Source of the DNA: Pseudomonas oryzihabitans
GTDB taxonomy: Bacteria; Pseudomonadota; Gammaproteobacteria; Pseudomonadales; Pseudomonadaceae
Direction of reading: 5' to 3'
Length of the DNA: 64,000 nucleotides
NCBI RefSeq assembly: GCF_006384975.1
Contig: NZ_CP021645.1
Location: 3,128,001-3,192,000, forward strand
Positions within the stretch are counted from its first letter, which is position 1. The number at the start of each line of letters is the position of its first letter. The translations under genes and the position numbers were made by a program. This document shows positions 25,961-44,858 of this stretch, piece by piece. The notes under the pieces were generated by a model. The model did no database searches. It saw only the letters and a list, made by a program, of their open reading frames with translations, and had not been told where the DNA came from.

Positions 25961-25973
25961 CTGATCGACTCCG

Positions 25974-26306
25974 TTACTTGTCCGCAACCTTGACCGTGAT
26001 ATGGCAAGACCGCTTCACGATGCGATCAGCACGACCTTTGGCACGCGGCATGATGCGCTTGAGCGAACGACCTTCGTTTACGAAGACGGTGGAAACCTTC
26101 AGGTCATCCACGTCGGCGCCTTCATTGTGCTCGGCGTTGGCCACGGCCGACTCCAGCACTTTCTTCATGATTTCAGCGGCTTTCTTGCTGCTGAAAGTCA
26201 ACAGGTTGAGCGCTTCGCCCACCTTCTTCCCGCGAATCTGGTCGGCGACCAAGCGGGCTTTCTGGGCGGAGATACGAGCGCCCGACAGCTTAGCGGCTAC
26301 TTCCAT
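25974..26306 (-). CDS. rplV: 50S ribosomal protein L22
   Basis: A 110-residue protein whose beta-hairpin loop lines the exit tunnel. The start [20 protein letters not shown] and the C-terminal [20 protein letters not shown] identify it. The tunnel loop shows no insertion or deletion of the kind linked to macrolide resistance. Confidence 0.98.
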   Translation of the reverse strand: MEVAAKLSGARISAQKARLVADQIRGKKVGEALNLLTFSSKKAAEIMKKVLESAVANAEHNEGADVDDLKVSTVFVNEGRSLKRIMPRAKGRADRIVKRSCHITVKVADK

Positions 26307-26318
26307 CTTCCTTACCCC

Positions 26319-26594
26319 TTAACGCTTGGCTTTCTTGTCAGCCGCATGACCGCGATAGGTGCGGGTAGCAGCGAACTCGCCGAGTTTGTGGCCGACCATG
26401 TCTTCGTTCACCAGAACGGGGACATGTTGACGACCGTTGTGCACAGCGATGGTCAGGCCGACCATTTGCGGCAGGATCATCGAACGACGCGACCAGGTCT
26501 TGATCGGCTTGCGCTCGTTTTTTTCCACCGCGACTTCGATCTTCTTCAACAGGTGAAGATCGATAAAAGGACCTTTCTTCAGAGAACGGGGCAC
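26319..26594 (-). CDS. rpsS: 30S ribosomal protein S19
   Basis: A 91-residue head protein, start [20 protein letters not shown], conserved [20 protein letters not shown]. It lies between rplB and rplV at the standard place in the S10 operon. Confidence 0.98.
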   Translation of the reverse strand: MPRSLKKGPFIDLHLLKKIEVAVEKNERKPIKTWSRRSMILPQMVGLTIAVHNGRQHVPVLVNEDMVGHKLGEFAATRTYRGHAADKKAKR

Positions 26595-26612
26595 AGTCGA
26601 ATCCTCTACTGA

Positions 26613-27434
<822 letters not shown>

Positions 27435-27446
27435 GATGCCCCCTGA

Positions 27447-27746
27447 TTACTCGGCGCTGCTGGAAAAGTCGAGATCCTGGCCCGGCTGGAGAGCGATGTA
27501 CGCTTTTTTCCAGTCGTTACGCTTGCCCAGACCACGAGCGGTGCGCTTGGTCTTGCCCTGAACGTTCAGGGTGCTGACGCTGCGAACCTTGACCTCGAAC
27601 AGTTGCTCGACGGCCTTCTTGATTTCCAGCTTGGTTGCATCGGTGGCAACCTTGAATACGAACTGCTTCTGGCTGTCCGCCAGCATGGTGGCCTTCTCGG
27701 AGATGTGCGGGCCAAGCAGCACTTTGAATACGCGTTCCTGGTTCAT
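27447..27746 (-). CDS. rplW: 50S ribosomal protein L23
   Basis: A 99-residue exit-tunnel protein that docks trigger factor and SRP. It starts [20 protein letters not shown] and has the basic loop [20 protein letters not shown]. Its ATG overlaps the rplD stop by four bases. Confidence 0.98.
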   Translation of the reverse strand: MNQERVFKVLLGPHISEKATMLADSQKQFVFKVATDATKLEIKKAVEQLFEVKVRSVSTLNVQGKTKRTARGLGKRNDWKKAYIALQPGQDLDFSSSAE

Positions 27747-28345
27747 GCCAGCAGCTCCTCGAATTTCTTCACGGCGGACACAGTGACCAGCACCTTGTCG
27801 TAGGCGATCAGGCTGACCGGGTCGGAACCCTGGACATCACGCACATCGACGAAAGGCAGATTGCGGGCGGCCAGATACAGATTCTGGTCGACAGCGTCGG
27901 TCACGATCAGCACGTCGCTCAGGCCCAGGCCGTCCAGCTTGCTGACCAGGGTCTTGGTCTTGGGCGCGTCGACGGCGAAGTCGTCAACCACGACCAGACG
28001 GTCCAGACGGACCAGCTCGGCGAGGATGGAGCGCAGTGCAGCGCGGTACATCTTCTTGTTCAGCTTCTGGCTGTGATCCTGGGGCTTGGCTGCGAAAGCC
28101 ACACCACCGGAACGCCAGATGGGGCTGCGGATCGTACCCGCACGGGCACGACCGCTGCCCTTCTGACGCCAGGGCTTCTTGCCGCCACCGCTGACTTCGG
28201 AACGGGTCTTCTGGGCACGGGTGCCCTGACGACCGCCAGCCATGTAGGCGACGACTGCCTGGTGAACCAGGGTCTCGTTGAATTCACCGCCGAAGGTGTG
28301 CTCGGAGACTTCGATAGCTTGAGAGCCATTCACATTGAGTTGCAT
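27743..28345 (-). CDS. rplD: 50S ribosomal protein L4
   Basis: A 200-residue protein with a long tunnel loop ([20 protein letters not shown]). Start [20 protein letters not shown] at 28345 has GAGAGAGAAC upstream; an in-frame start at 28366 is inside rplC and not used. In E. coli L4 represses its own operon through the S10 leader. The leader here is much shorter (about 54 bases), so that control is doubtful. Confidence 0.98.
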   Translation of the reverse strand: MQLNVNGSQAIEVSEHTFGGEFNETLVHQAVVAYMAGGRQGTRAQKTRSEVSGGGKKPWRQKGSGRARAGTIRSPIWRSGGVAFAAKPQDHSQKLNKKMYRAALRSILAELVRLDRLVVVDDFAVDAPKTKTLVSKLDGLGLSDVLIVTDAVDQNLYLAARNLPFVDVRDVQGSDPVSLIAYDKVLVTVSAVKKFEELLA

Positions 28346-28358
28346 GTTCTCTCTCCTC

Positions 28359-28994
28359 TCAACCACGGGCCTTGACAGCGGGACGCACGATCACGTCACC
28401 ACCCGGCGCGCCGGGGACGGCACCCTTGACCAGCAGCAGGTTGCGCTCGGCGTCTACACGCACGACTTCCAGCGACTGAACGGTTACACGCTCCGCACCC
28501 AGGTGACCGGACATTTTCTTGCCCTTGAACACACGACCAGGAGTCTGGCACTGGCCGATGGAACCAGGCGCACGGTGGGAAACGGAGTTGCCGTGGGTGT
28601 TGTCCTGACCACGGAAGTTCCAGCGCTTGATGGTACCGGCGTAGCCCTTACCTTTGGACTGACCAGTGACATCAACCATCTGGCCGGCTTCGAACAGGGC
28701 CACAGTGACTTCGTCACCGGCCTTGTACTCACCGTCTTCCAGGCGGAATTCGAGGACGCTACGACCAGCGGCTACGCTGGCCTTGGCGAAGTGACCGGCT
28801 TGCGCCTTGGTCACGCGGGAAGCACGACGCTCGCCCACGGTTACCTGAATGGCGCGATAGCCATCGGTTTCTTCGCTTTTGAATTGGGTTACGCGATTCG
28901 GCTCGATCTCGATGACCGTAACCGGAACGGAAACGCCTTCTTCGGTGAAAACGCGGGTCATGCCGCATTTACGACCGACTACACCAATCGTCAT
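28359..28994 (-). CDS. rplC: 50S ribosomal protein L3
   Basis: A 211-residue early-assembly protein. Start [20 protein letters not shown] at 28994. The loop [20 protein letters not shown] contains the Gln that is methylated by PrmB in E. coli. It is separated from rpsJ by 83 bases, the widest gap within the S10 group, and this gap holds a hairpin. Confidence 0.98.
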   Translation of the reverse strand: MTIGVVGRKCGMTRVFTEEGVSVPVTVIEIEPNRVTQFKSEETDGYRAIQVTVGERRASRVTKAQAGHFAKASVAAGRSVLEFRLEDGEYKAGDEVTVALFEAGQMVDVTGQSKGKGYAGTIKRWNFRGQDNTHGNSVSHRAPGSIGQCQTPGRVFKGKKMSGHLGAERVTVQSLEVVRVDAERNLLLVKGAVPGAPGGDVIVRPAVKARG

Positions 28995-29061
28995 GTTGAG
29001 AACCTCTTGAGTGTACGGGGCTTTCACCCGCTATGGCCGCCCATTTCAGAGCGTTACACGA

Positions 29062-29081
29062 CTGAAACCTAAAGGTTTCAG
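29062..29081 (-). promoter_or_regulatory. Hairpin over the rpsJ stop codon
   Basis: CTGAAACC (29074-29081 read on the transcript) pairs with GGTTTCAG (29062-29069) around TTTA; the 5' arm includes the rpsJ TGA. No T-run follows. It might adjust the ratio of rpsJ to downstream genes or protect an RNA end. Confidence 0.35.
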
Positions 29082-29389
29082 CCGAGGCTGATTTGCACTT
29101 CAACGCCAGCGGCGAGATCGAGCTTCATCAGCGCATCGACGGTCTTGTCGGTGGGCTGAACGATGTCGAGCACACGCTTGTGGGTACGAATTTCGTACTG
29201 GTCACGAGCGTCCTTGTTGACGTGCGGAGAAATCAGCACAGTGTAACGTTCCTTGCGGGTAGGCAGAGGAATCGGACCACGCACCTGAGCACCAGTACGT
29301 TTCGCGGTTTCCACGATTTCCTGGGTGGATTGATCGATCAGGCGATGATCAAAAGCCTTCAACCGAATACGGATTTGTTGATTTTGCAT
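29078..29389 (-). CDS. rpsJ: 30S ribosomal protein S10 / NusE
   Basis: A 103-residue protein that is also the NusE antitermination factor, starting [20 protein letters not shown]. It opens the S10 operon under its own promoter at 29450-29478. The segment [20 protein letters not shown] is conserved across bacteria. Confidence 0.98.
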   Translation of the reverse strand: MQNQQIRIRLKAFDHRLIDQSTQEIVETAKRTGAQVRGPIPLPTRKERYTVLISPHVNKDARDQYEIRTHKRVLDIVQPTDKTVDALMKLDLAAGVEVQISLG

Positions 29390-29449
29390 TTGACCTCAGA
29401 CTCCAAGCTTTCCCCTCGGGCAAAAAGGTGCCCGATTAAAGGAGGCGCA

Positions 29450-29478
29450 ATTCTAAGGATGTCGCTCACGACTGTCAA
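29450..29478 (-). promoter_or_regulatory. Sigma70 promoter of the S10 operon
   Basis: A perfect -35 TTGACA (first base at 29478) and -10 TAGAAT (29450-29455) with a 17-base spacer. The start near 29443 gives a leader of about 54 bases carrying a small CGGGCA/TGCCCG hairpin (29417-29434). The leader is far shorter than the L4-regulated one of E. coli. Confidence 0.8.
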
Positions 29479-29515
29479 GAACGCCTCTTTTGCCATCTGT
29501 CAATTTCACGAGGCA

Positions 29516-29548
29516 AGAAAAAAGGCCCCGAAGGGCCTTTTTTCCGTT
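29516..29548 (-). terminator. Terminator after tuf at the end of the str operon
   Basis: The stem AAAAAAGGCCC and GGGCCTTTTTT closes over a CGAA/TTCG loop just past the tuf stop at 29562. With A- and T-tracts on both sides it should work in either direction. The S10 promoter begins about 40 bases further on. Confidence 0.9.
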
Positions 29549-29561
29549 TCAGATCAATCGA

Positions 29562-30755
29562 TTACTCAATGATCTTGGCAACCACGCCGGCGCCGACGGT
29601 ACGACCGCCTTCACGGATGGCGAAACGCAGACCGTCTTCCATGGCGATCGGAGCGATCAGGGTGACAACCATTTTGATGTTGTCGCCCGGCATCACCATC
29701 TCGACGCCTTCCGGCAGTTCGCAGTTACCGGTCACGTCAGTGGTCCGGAAGTAGAACTGCGGACGGTAGCCCTTGAAGAACGGGGTATGACGACCACCTT
29801 CTTCCTTGGACAGCACGTACACTTCGCACTCGAACTTGGTGTGCGGCTTGATGGTGCCCGGCTTGGCCAGGACCTGGCCACGCTCCACGTCTTCACGCTT
29901 GGTGCCACGCAGCAGCACGCCGACGTTCTCACCGGCACGGCCTTCGTCCAGCAGCTTGCGGAACATTTCAACGCCGGTGCAGGTGGTCTTGACGGTGGCC
30001 TTGATGCCCACGATCTCGACTTCTTCCTGGACCTTGACGATGCCACGCTCGACACGACCGGTTACCACGGTGCCGCGACCGGAGATCGAGAACACGTCTT
30101 CGATCGGCATCAGGAACGGCTTGTCGATGGCGCGCTCGGGCTCGGGGATGTAGGAGTCCAGGGTCTCGACCAGCTTACGCACGGCAGAAACGCCCATCTC
30201 GTTGTCGTCCTGGCCGTTCAGGGCCATCAGCGCGGAGCCGATGACGATCGGAGTGTCGTCGCCCGGGAAGTCGTAGGTGTTCAGCAGATCGCGAACTTCC
30301 ATCTCGACCAGTTCCAGCAGCTCGGCGTCGTCAACCATGTCGGCCTTGTTCAGGAACACGACGATGTAGGGAACGCCTACCTGACGGGACAGCAGGATGT
30401 GCTCACGGGTCTGCGGCATGGGGCCGTCAGCAGCCGAGCAAACCAGGATCGCGCCGTCCATCTGGGCAGCACCGGTGATCATGTTCTTCACGTAGTCGGC
30501 GTGGCCGGGGCAGTCGACGTGCGCGTAGTGACGGATCGCCGAGTCGTACTCAACGTGGGAGGTGTTGATGGTGATACCGCGAGCCTTTTCTTCCGGCGCG
30601 TTATCGATCTGGTCGAAACCACGAGCGGAACCGCCCCAGGTGTCGGCACAGACTTTGGTCAGCGCTGCGGTCAGAGTGGTCTTGCCATGGTCAACGTGAC
30701 CGATGGTGCCCACGTTCAGGTGCGGTTTGTTACGTTCGAATTTTTCTTTAGCCAC
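29562..30755 (-). CDS. tuf: Elongation factor Tu, copy 1
   Basis: A 397-residue GTPase that delivers aminoacyl-tRNA. GTP-binding motifs are [10 protein letters not shown] (G1), DCPGHADY (G3) and NKAD (G4); domains II and III follow from about residue 205. The protein is the same as the copy at 46050-47243. This copy starts with GTG, the other with ATG. It is the last gene of the str operon, 28 bases after fusA, and is followed by a strong terminator. The 12 bases after the stop are also shared with copy 2. Confidence 0.99.
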   Translation of the reverse strand: MAKEKFERNKPHLNVGTIGHVDHGKTTLTAALTKVCADTWGGSARGFDQIDNAPEEKARGITINTSHVEYDSAIRHYAHVDCPGHADYVKNMITGAAQMDGAILVCSAADGPMPQTREHILLSRQVGVPYIVVFLNKADMVDDAELLELVEMEVRDLLNTYDFPGDDTPIVIGSALMALNGQDDNEMGVSAVRKLVETLDSYIPEPERAIDKPFLMPIEDVFSISGRGTVVTGRVERGIVKVQEEVEIVGIKATVKTTCTGVEMFRKLLDEGRAGENVGVLLRGTKREDVERGQVLAKPGTIKPHTKFECEVYVLSKEEGGRHTPFFKGYRPQFYFRTTDVTGNCELPEGVEMVMPGDNIKMVVTLIAPIAMEDGLRFAIREGGRTVGAGVVAKIIE

Positions 30756-30783
30756 GAGATAAAACCTCTAGTCAAAGCGCTGA

Positions 30784-32886
<2,103 letters not shown>

Positions 32887-32916
32887 AAGGTCCTCGCTTG
32901 ATTGGAAGCGCTAGGC

Positions 32917-33417
<501 letters not shown>

Positions 33418-33477
33418 TTAGCTCGGGACAGATTGCCCGACCTTACTCTTATCGACTCGAACAAAAAGAAAAGGTGA

Positions 33478-33849
33478 TTACTTCGGACGCTTGGTGCCGT
33501 ACTTGGAACGGCCCTGCTTGCGGTCCTTCACACCGGTGGTGTCCAGCGAGCCGCGCACGGTGTGATAACGCACACCCGGCAGATCCTTGACCCGGCCACC
33601 GCGGATCAGCACGACGCTGTGTTCCTGCAGGTTGTGACCTTCACCGCCGATGTAGGAGGTGACTTCGAAGCCGTTGGTCAGACGCACACGGCAGACCTTC
33701 CGCAGTGCGGAGTTCGGCTTCTTGGGAGTGGTGGTGTACACGCGAGTGCACACGCCACGGCGTTGCGGGCAGTTTTGCAGCGCAGGCACGTCGGATTTCT
33801 CGACGAGACGCTTGCGTGCACTACGCACCAGCTGGTTGATAGTTGCCAT
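33478..33849 (-). CDS. rpsL: 30S ribosomal protein S12
   Basis: A 123-residue decoding-site protein. The stretches [13 protein letters not shown] and [13 protein letters not shown] contain the two lysines (K43 and K88 in E. coli numbering) at which streptomycin-resistance changes arise; both are the susceptible wild type. It opens the str operon under the promoter at 33925-33953. Confidence 0.99.
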   Translation of the reverse strand: MATINQLVRSARKRLVEKSDVPALQNCPQRRGVCTRVYTTTPKKPNSALRKVCRVRLTNGFEVTSYIGGEGHNLQEHSVVLIRGGRVKDLPGVRYHTVRGSLDTTGVKDRKQGRSKYGTKRPK

Positions 33850-33924
33850 CTATAGCTCCACTGATTGTCTTGCGACATAAACGAAATGACAGAACGTTAG
33901 TCCTGCCCATTTTCGGGGAACGAA

Positions 33925-33953
33925 AGTCTAAAGAGCTTGCAAGCTCCAGTCAA
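33925..33953 (-). promoter_or_regulatory. Sigma70 promoter of the str operon (rpsL)
   Basis: -35 TTGACT (33948-33953) and -10 TAGACT (33925-33930) with a 17-base spacer. The spacer contains the palindrome GAGCTTGCAAGCTC. The -35 lies six bases beyond the base of the rpoC terminator. Predicted start near 33918. Confidence 0.75.
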
Positions 33954-33955
33954 GA

Positions 33956-33990
33956 CAAAGCCCCCGGACGCCAGGGGCGCCGGGGGCTTG
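33956..33990 (-). terminator. Terminator of the rpoBC operon
   Basis: GCCCCCGG...CGCC pairs with GGCG...CCGGGGGC (33960-33988) with one bulged base, followed on the transcript by TTTGTCTT. It lies 26 bases past the rpoC stop, immediately before the str promoter. Confidence 0.85.
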
Positions 33991-34014
33991 GTCAAGCGAC
34001 GTCGGCTACCGAAC

Positions 34015-38214
<4,200 letters not shown>

Positions 38215-38276
38215 GGCCTTTCCTCCTCACGGACCGGAGACGACCGACGCGCGGTCGCCTCCTCTAGGGTCTCGTG

Positions 38277-41200
38277 TTATTCGGTTTCCAGTTCGATATC
38301 GATGCCGAGCGAGCGGATTTCCTTGATCAGTACGTTGAAGGACTCGGGCATGCCGGCCTCCATGCGGTGATCCCCGTCCACGATGTTCTTGTACATCTTG
38401 GTCCGGCCGTTCACATCGTCCGACTTCACCGTCAGCATTTCCTGCAGGGTGTAAGCCGCGCCATAGGCCTCCAGTGCCCAGACCTCCATCTCCCCGAAAC
38501 GCTGACCACCGAACTGCGCCTTACCACCCAGCGGCTGCTGGGTAACCAGGCTGTAGGAGCCGGTGGAACGGGCGTGCATCTTGTCGTCCACCAGGTGGTT
38601 CAGCTTGAGCATGTACATGTAGCCAACGGTGGTGGTGCGCTCGAAGGCGTTGCCGGTGCGACCGTCGTACAGACGCATCTGGCCGCTCTCGGGCAGATCG
38701 GCCAGCTTCAGCATAGCTTTGATCTCGCGCTCCTTGGCACCGTCGAACACCGGCGTGGCCATGGGGACACCACCGCGCAGGTTCTTCGCCAGGTCGAGGA
38801 TTTCCTGATCGCTCAGGTCGTCCAGCTTCTCCTGACGGCCACCGATCTCGTTGTAGATCTCGTGCAGGAAGCCACGCAGTTCGGCGACCTTGCGCTGCTC
38901 TTCGATCATCACGTTGATCTTCTCGCCCAGGCCCTTGGCCGCGAGGCCCAGGTGGGTTTCGAGGATCTGACCGACGTTCATCCGCGAAGGTACGCCCAGC
39001 GGGTTCAGCACGATGTCCACCGGCGTGCCGTTGGCGTCGTAGGGCATGTCTTCGACCGGCATGATCACCGAGACCACACCCTTGTTACCGTGGCGACCGG
39101 CCATCTTGTCGCCCGGCTGGATGCGGCGCTTGATGGCGAGGTAGACCTTGACGATCTTCAGTACGCCCGGCGCCAGGTCATCGCCCTGCTGCAGCTTGCG
39201 CTTCTTGTCTTCGAACTTGTCGTCCAGCAGCTGGCGACGGTCGGACAGGTAGGCCTGGGCCTTTTCCAGCTGCTCGTTGTGAGCATCTTCCGCCATGCGC
39301 AGCTTGAACCACTGACCGCGCTCGAGGCCATTCAGGTACTCGTCGGTGATGACGGCACCCTTCTTGACCGCCGGACCGCCTTCGGCGACCTGACCGACCA
39401 GCGCCTGACGCAGACGCTCGAAGGTCGCGCCTTCGACGATGCGGAACTCTTCGTTCAGGTCCTTGCGGATCTCGTCGAGCTGGGACTTCTCGATGGCCAG
39501 GGCGCGGGAGTCGCGCTCGACGCCGTCACGGGTGAAGACCTGGACGTCGATGACGGTACCCTTGGTGCCTGTGGGCACGCGCAGGGAGGTGTCCTTAACG
39601 TCGCTGGCCTTCTCGCCGAAGATGGCGCGCAGCAGCTTCTCTTCCGGGGTCAGCTGGGTTTCGCCCTTGGGCGTGACCTTGCCGACCAGGATGTCACCGG
39701 CACCGACTTCGGCACCGACGTAGACGATACCGGCCTCATCCAGCTTGTTCAGCGCAGCCTCACCCACGTTCGGGATGTCGGAGGTGATCTCCTCCGGGCC
39801 GAGCTTGGTGTCACGGGCCACACAGGTCAGTTCCTGGATGTGGATGGTGGTGAAGCGGTCTTCCTGGACCACGCGCTCCGACAGACAGATGGAGTCTTCG
39901 AAGTTGAAGCCGTTCCAGGGCATGAAGGCCACGCGCATGTTCTGACCCAGTGCCAGCTCGCCCATATCGGTCGAGGGGCCATCGGCCAGGATGTCGAACT
40001 TGGCCACCTGATCACCCTTGCTCACCAGCGGACGCTGGTTGATGCAGGTGTTCTGGTTGGAACGGGTGTACTTGGTCAGGTTGTAGATGTCGACGCCGGC
40101 TTCACCGGTCTCGACTTCGTCATCGTTGACGCGTACCACGATACGGCTGGCGTCGACGGAGTCGATCACGCCACCACGACGGGCCACGACGCAGACGCCG
40201 GAGTCACGGGCGACGTTGCGCTCCATGCCGGTACCGACCAGCGGCTTGTCCGAACGCAGGGTCGGCACGGCCTGACGCTGCATGTTGGAACCCATCAGCG
40301 CACGGTTGGCGTCGTCGTGCTCGAGGAACGGAATCAACGAGGCGGCGACGGAGACGACCTGCTTGGGCGACACGTCCATCAGGGTGACGTCTTCGGGCGC
40401 CTTGACGGTGAATTCGTTCAGGTGACGCACGGCGACCAGCTCGTCGATCAACCGATTGTTCTCGTCCAGGGCCGCGGAAGCCTGGGCGATCACGTGGTTG
40501 GCTTCTTCGATGGCCGACAGGAAGACGATCTCGTCGGTGGCCACGCCGTCCTTGACCATGCGGTACGGGCTCTCGAGGAAGCCGTACTGGTTGGTGCGGG
40601 CATAGGCAGCCAGGGAGTTAATCAGGCCGATGTTCGGACCTTCCGGGGTTTCGATCGGGCAGACACGACCGTAGTGCGTCGGGTGAACGTCACGCACTTC
40701 GAAGCCGGCACGCTCACGGGTCAGACCGCCCGGGCCGAGCGCGGAGACGCGGCGCTTGTGGGTGATCTCCGACAGCGGGTTGTTCTGGTCCATGAACTGG
40801 GACAGCTGGCTGGAACCGAAGAATTCCTTGATCGCGGCGGCCACCGGCTTGGCGTTGATCAGGTCCTGCGGCATCAGGCCTTCGCTTTCGGCCATGGACA
40901 GGCGTTCCTTGACGGCGCGCTCTACCCGCACCAGGCCCACACGGAACTGGTTCTCGGCCATCTCGCCGACGCAACGGACACGACGGTTACCCAGGTGGTC
41001 GATGTCGTCGACGATGCCCTTGCCGTTACGGATGTCGACCAGGGTCTTGAGCACGTCGACGATGTCTTCGCGGCTCAGCACGCCCGAGCCTTCGATGGCA
41101 TCGCGACCGATACGGCGGTTGAACTTCATGCGGCCGACGGCGGACAGGTCGTAACGCTCGGCGCTGAAGAACAGGTTGTTGAACAGGGTCTCGGCCGCTT

Positions 41201-42350
41201 CCTTGGTTGGCGGCTCGCCAGGACGCATCATCCGATAGATCTCGACCAGGGCTTCCAGCTGGTTGCCGGTGGAGTCGATCTTCAGGGTATCGGAGATGAA
41301 CGGACCGCAGTCGATGTCGTTGGTGTACAGCGTCTCGAGACGCACGACATTGGCCTTGGCGATCTTGGCCAGCATGTCCAGGGTCAGCTCGGTGTTGCAC
41401 TCGGCGATGATCTCGCCGGTAGCCGGGTGCACGATGGCCTTGGCAGTGGTACGGCCAATGACGTAGTCGAAGGGCACTTCCAGCTCGGTGATACCGGATT
41501 TTTCCAGCTGGTTGATGTGGCGAGCGGTGACGCGACGGCCCTGCTCCACGATCACCTTGCCGGTGTTGTCCTTGATGTCGAAGCTGGCGATATCGCCACG
41601 CAGACGCTGGGGCACCAGCTCCAGATTCAGGGTCTCGTCCTTGATGTGGAAGACGTTGGTGTCATAGAAGGCATCCAGCACTTCTTCAGTGCTGTAGCCG
41701 AGCGCGCGCAGCAGTACCGAGGCCGGCAGCTTGCGGCGACGGTCGATACGGACGAAGACGGCGTCCTTGGGATCGAACTCGAAGTCCAGCCAGGAGCCGC
41801 GGTAGGGAATGATGCGCGCCGAGTACAGCAGCTTGCCCGAGCTGTGGGTCTTGCCACGGTCGTGATCGAAGAACACGCCCGGGCTGCGGTGCAGCTGGGA
41901 CACGATGACGCGCTCGGTACCATTGATGATGAAGGTACCGTTCTCGGTCATCAGGGGGATTTCCCCCATGTAGACTTCCTGCTCCTTGATGTCCTTGATC
42001 GCCTTGTTCGACGACTCACGGTCGAAAATGATCAGGCGAACCTTGACCCGCAGCGGGACCGCGAAGGTCACGCCGCGCAGGACGCATTCCTTCACGTCGA
42101 AGGCAGGATCGCCCAGGCGATAGCCGACGTATTCCAGGGCAGCGTTGCCGGAATAGCTGATAATCGGGAAAACGGACTTGAAGGCCGCATGCAGGCCGAT
42201 ATCGCGGAACTGGTCTTTGCCTGCGCCCGCCTGCAGGAATTCGCGGTACGAATCCAGTTGGATAGCCAGCAAATAGGGCACGTCCATGACGTGCGGCAAC
42301 TTGCTAAAGTCCTTGCGGATACGTTTTTTCTCAGTGTATGAGTAAGCCAT
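38277..42350 (-). CDS. rpoB: DNA-directed RNA polymerase beta subunit
   Basis: A 1357-residue subunit starting [20 protein letters not shown]. The rifampicin-binding region ([20 protein letters not shown] then [12 protein letters not shown]) is wild type, so no rifampicin-resistance allele is seen there. The C-terminal region with [13 protein letters not shown] contains catalytic-site lysines. A hairpin at 42501-42528 lies upstream, between rplL and this gene, and may reduce polymerase relative to L7/L12 output. Confidence 0.99.
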   Translation of the reverse strand: MAYSYTEKKRIRKDFSKLPHVMDVPYLLAIQLDSYREFLQAGAGKDQFRDIGLHAAFKSVFPIISYSGNAALEYVGYRLGDPAFDVKECVLRGVTFAVPLRVKVRLIIFDRESSNKAIKDIKEQEVYMGEIPLMTENGTFIINGTERVIVSQLHRSPGVFFDHDRGKTHSSGKLLYSARIIPYRGSWLDFEFDPKDAVFVRIDRRRKLPASVLLRALGYSTEEVLDAFYDTNVFHIKDETLNLELVPQRLRGDIASFDIKDNTGKVIVEQGRRVTARHINQLEKSGITELEVPFDYVIGRTTAKAIVHPATGEIIAECNTELTLDMLAKIAKANVVRLETLYTNDIDCGPFISDTLKIDSTGNQLEALVEIYRMMRPGEPPTKEAAETLFNNLFFSAERYDLSAVGRMKFNRRIGRDAIEGSGVLSREDIVDVLKTLVDIRNGKGIVDDIDHLGNRRVRCVGEMAENQFRVGLVRVERAVKERLSMAESEGLMPQDLINAKPVAAAIKEFFGSSQLSQFMDQNNPLSEITHKRRVSALGPGGLTRERAGFEVRDVHPTHYGRVCPIETPEGPNIGLINSLAAYARTNQYGFLESPYRMVKDGVATDEIVFLSAIEEANHVIAQASAALDENNRLIDELVAVRHLNEFTVKAPEDVTLMDVSPKQVVSVAASLIPFLEHDDANRALMGSNMQRQAVPTLRSDKPLVGTGMERNVARDSGVCVVARRGGVIDSVDASRIVVRVNDDEVETGEAGVDIYNLTKYTRSNQNTCINQRPLVSKGDQVAKFDILADGPSTDMGELALGQNMRVAFMPWNGFNFEDSICLSERVVQEDRFTTIHIQELTCVARDTKLGPEEITSDIPNVGEAALNKLDEAGIVYVGAEVGAGDILVGKVTPKGETQLTPEEKLLRAIFGEKASDVKDTSLRVPTGTKGTVIDVQVFTRDGVERDSRALAIEKSQLDEIRKDLNEEFRIVEGATFERLRQALVGQVAEGGPAVKKGAVITDEYLNGLERGQWFKLRMAEDAHNEQLEKAQAYLSDRRQLLDDKFEDKKRKLQQGDDLAPGVLKIVKVYLAIKRRIQPGDKMAGRHGNKGVVSVIMPVEDMPYDANGTPVDIVLNPLGVPSRMNVGQILETHLGLAAKGLGEKINVMIEEQRKVAELRGFLHEIYNEIGGRQEKLDDLSDQEILDLAKNLRGGVPMATPVFDGAKEREIKAMLKLADLPESGQMRLYDGRTGNAFERTTTVGYMYMLKLNHLVDDKMHARSTGSYSLVTQQPLGGKAQFGGQRFGEMEVWALEAYGAAYTLQEMLTVKSDDVNGRTKMYKNIVDGDHRMEAGMPESFNVLIKEIRSLGIDIELETE

Positions 42351-42500
42351 CAGCGTTCCCCAGCTTGGTCACCAGCTTGTTTGGCCTCTCCGACGGGAGC
42401 AGCCGGAAAATCGTGCAAACCCTTGGTTTGCCGCACCCCGAGAGCGAGGTGGATACAGCACGTTTTGGTAGGCGGATATGCTCGCCCTGCACAAAACGGC

Positions 42501-42528
42501 AAAAGGCCGGTGGCGTTCGCCACCAGCC
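42501..42528 (-). terminator. Attenuator hairpin between rplL and rpoB
   Basis: A stem of 11 pairs with one mismatch (GGCTGGTGGCG and CGCCACCGGCC on the transcript), followed by TTTT, lies 46 bases after the rplL stop. The same position holds a partial terminator in E. coli, where most transcripts stop before rpoB. Confidence 0.75.
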
Positions 42529-42574
42529 ATCAGCCGAACGTGAGACGTTCTGGCTGTAGACGCAAGAACCGAAC

Positions 42575-42943
42575 TTACTTGAGCTCGACCTTGGCGCCTG
42601 CTTCTTCCAGAGACTTCTTGGCAGCCTCGGCTTCCTCTTTGGAAACGCCTTCCTTGACCACGCCCGGGGCGCCGTCAACGACAGCCTTGGCTTCTTTCAG
42701 GCCCAGGCCGGTCAGTTCACGAACGACCTTGATCACGTTCACTTTCTTGTCGCCGGCTTCGGTCAACATGATGGTGAATTCGGTCTGCTCTTCGACGGCA
42801 GCAGCGGCAACAGCCGGGCCAGCGGCAACGGCAGCAGCGGCGGTCACGCCGAACTTCTCTTCCATCGCCTTGATCAGTTCCACCACTTGCATGACGGACA
42901 TTTCGGATACGGCGTTGATGATGTCTTCGTTGGTCAGAGCCAT
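42575..42943 (-). CDS. rplL: 50S ribosomal protein L7/L12
   Basis: A 122-residue stalk protein present in several copies per ribosome. An N-terminal dimerisation region (1-30), an Ala-rich flexible hinge ([18 protein letters not shown]) and the factor-binding C-terminal domain ([18 protein letters not shown]) are present. It follows rplJ by 79 bases. Confidence 0.99.
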   Translation of the reverse strand: MALTNEDIINAVSEMSVMQVVELIKAMEEKFGVTAAAAVAAGPAVAAAAVEEQTEFTIMLTEAGDKKVNVIKVVRELTGLGLKEAKAVVDGAPGVVKEGVSKEEAEAAKKSLEEAGAKVELK

Positions 42944-43022
42944 GACTCTAAATTCCTATAACAGGGTGCGGCTTCAGGCCGCAAATAATAAGAAAGACTT
43001 CGGGAAAGCGCAGCACGCACGA

Positions 43023-43523
43023 TTAGGCGGCGGCAGCTTCCTTTTGGTCGCGAATGGCGGCGAGGGTACGAGCCAGCTTGCTGGTAGCGCCCTGGATAAC
43101 GCTCATCAGCTGGGACACAGCTTCGTCGTAGGTCGGCAGCGATGCCAGTACGTCGATCTGGTTAGCCGGGATGAGCTTGCCTTCGAACGCGGCGGCCTTG
43201 ATCTCGAACTTGTCCTGACCCTTGGCGAAATCCTTGAAGATACGGGCGGCAGCGCCCGGATGCTCTTGGGAGAACGCGATAAGGGTCGGGCCCTTGAAGG
43301 TGTCGTTGAGGACGTCGAAAGACGTACCTTCAACGGCACGACGCAGCAGGGTGTTACGTACGACACGCACATAGACACCGGCCGCGCGGGCCTCTTTACG
43401 GAGTCCGGTCATGGCACCCACGGTCACGCCACGGGCATCAGCCACGACAGCGGACAGGGCACCTTGGGCAGCCTCGTTGACTTCAGCGACGATAGCCTTC
43501 TTGTCTTCGAGTTTGATTGCCAC
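43023..43523 (-). CDS. rplJ: 50S ribosomal protein L10
   Basis: A 166-residue stalk base protein that carries the L7/L12 dimers. It starts with GTG ([20 protein letters not shown]), with AGGAG well placed. The 208-base region upstream carries a typical L10 leader, through which the L10-L7/L12 complex represses its own translation. Confidence 0.98.
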   Translation of the reverse strand: MAIKLEDKKAIVAEVNEAAQGALSAVVADARGVTVGAMTGLRKEARAAGVYVRVVRNTLLRRAVEGTSFDVLNDTFKGPTLIAFSQEHPGAAARIFKDFAKGQDKFEIKAAAFEGKLIPANQIDVLASLPTYDEAVSQLMSVIQGATSKLARTLAAIRDQKEAAAA

Positions 43524-43579
43524 GGGTTCAACTCCTGGATGTTACCGTTTCGCCCGATGGACTGGGCGGCGTTTTGGTG

Positions 43580-43700
43580 TCTGACTCGGTAACCGAATCG
43601 GGAGCACCATCTGCGTAGGCTAGGGTTTCCCCGGTTTAAGACCTGCGTCCCCTACGGTCTTGGACAGCCCCCGCCAGGCAGGGACCCCAATCTTGGCGCC
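43580..43700 (-). promoter_or_regulatory. Ribosomal L10 leader
   Basis: The transcript contains the conserved elements AAGACCGTAGGGGACGCAGG and CCTACGCAGATGGTGCTCC, which form the kink-turn and stem bound by L10 in gamma-proteobacteria. A further stem (GATTCGG with CCGAGTC, 43582-43599) follows. The boundaries are approximate. Confidence 0.75.
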
Positions 43701-43731
43701 GCACCCGAAGGCACGGCGACTTCTAACTTGC

Positions 43732-44427
43732 TTAGGCTTCCAGGGAAGCCTGGTCGATCTGCAGACCCGGGCCCATGGTGGAGCTCAGGGTGATGCGCTT
43801 GACGTAGATGCCCTTGGAGGTCGAGGGCTTCAGGCGCTTCAGGTCGGCCAGCAGGGCTTCGACGTTCTGCTTCAGCTTGACGGGCTCGAAATCGATCTTG
43901 CCAACGGAAGCGTGGATGATGCCGTTCTTGTCGGTACGGAAACGCACCTGACCAGCCTTGGCATTCTTGACGGCGGTCGCGACGTCCGGGGTCACAGTGC
44001 CAACCTTGGGGTTGGGCATCAGACCGCGCGGGCCGAGGATCTGGCCCAGCTGACCGACGACGCGCATGGCGTCCGGCGAAGCGATGACCACGTCGTAGTT
44101 CAGATCACCAGCTTTCATCTCGGCAGCCAGTTCGTCCATGCCGACTTTCTCGGCACCAGCGGCCAGCGCGGCTTCGGCGTTGGCACCCTGGGTGAACACG
44201 GCAACGCGAACCGACTTGCCAGTGCCGTTGGGCAGCACGGTGGCGCCGCGAACGACCTGGTCGGATTTACGCGGATCCACGCCCAGGTTCACGGAGACGT
44301 CAACGGACTCCTTGAACTTGATGGTGGACAGCTCGGCCAGCAGGGCCGCGGCTTCTTCGAAGCCGTACTGCTTGCCGGCCTGGATTTTTTCGGCGATCGA
44401 CTTTTGACGCTTAGTGAGCTTGGCCAT
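43732..44427 (-). CDS. rplA: 50S ribosomal protein L1
   Basis: A 231-residue stalk protein that also represses the L11 operon. Start [20 protein letters not shown]; signature [20 protein letters not shown]. Its ATG shares one base with the rplK stop (TAATG), so the two are translationally coupled. Confidence 0.98.
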   Translation of the reverse strand: MAKLTKRQKSIAEKIQAGKQYGFEEAAALLAELSTIKFKESVDVSVNLGVDPRKSDQVVRGATVLPNGTGKSVRVAVFTQGANAEAALAAGAEKVGMDELAAEMKAGDLNYDVVIASPDAMRVVGQLGQILGPRGLMPNPKVGTVTPDVATAVKNAKAGQVRFRTDKNGIIHASVGKIDFEPVKLKQNVEALLADLKRLKPSTSKGIYVKRITLSSTMGPGLQIDQASLEA

Positions 44428-44858
44428 TACACGCCCTCCACATTCAGACCCATGCTACGAGCGGAACCGGCGATGGTGCGCACGGCGGCGTCCATATCGG
44501 CGGCGGTGAGATCGGCATTCTTGGTCTTGGCGATCTCTTCCAGCTGGGCGCGGGTAACGGTACCGACCTTCTGGGTGTTGGGGCGGGGCGAGCCGCTCTG
44601 AATGCCAGCAGCCTTCTTGAGCAGCACGGAGGCCGGGGTGCTCTTGATTTCGAAGGTGAAGCTACGGTCGCTGTACACGGTGATGATCACCGGGGTGGGC
44701 AGACCAGGCTCCATGCCCTGGGTGCGGGCGTTGAACGCCTTGCAGAATTCCATGATGTTGACGCCGTGCTGACCCAGAGCCGGACCGACTGGCGGGCTCG
44801 GGTTGGCTTGAGCGGCCTTAACCTGCAGCTTGATGTAAGCCTGAATCTTCTTAGCCAT
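44427..44858 (-). CDS. rplK: 50S ribosomal protein L11
   Basis: A 143-residue protein at the GTPase-associated centre, needed for RelA-dependent stringent response. It starts [20 protein letters not shown] with the proline-rich [21 protein letters not shown] terminator-like hairpin separates it from nusG. Confidence 0.98.
   Translation of the reverse strand: MAKKIQAYIKLQVKAAQANPSPPVGPALGQHGVNIMEFCKAFNARTQGMEPGLPTPVIITVYSDRSFTFEIKSTPASVLLKKAAGIQSGSPRPNTQKVGTVTRAQLEEIAKTKNADLTAADMDAAVRTIAGSARSMGLNVEGV

Noticed and set aside
38274..42341. Plus-strand frame of about 1350 codons antisense to rpoB
   Set aside because: The same effect as opposite rpoC; it mirrors the full rpoB gene and shows no protein family.
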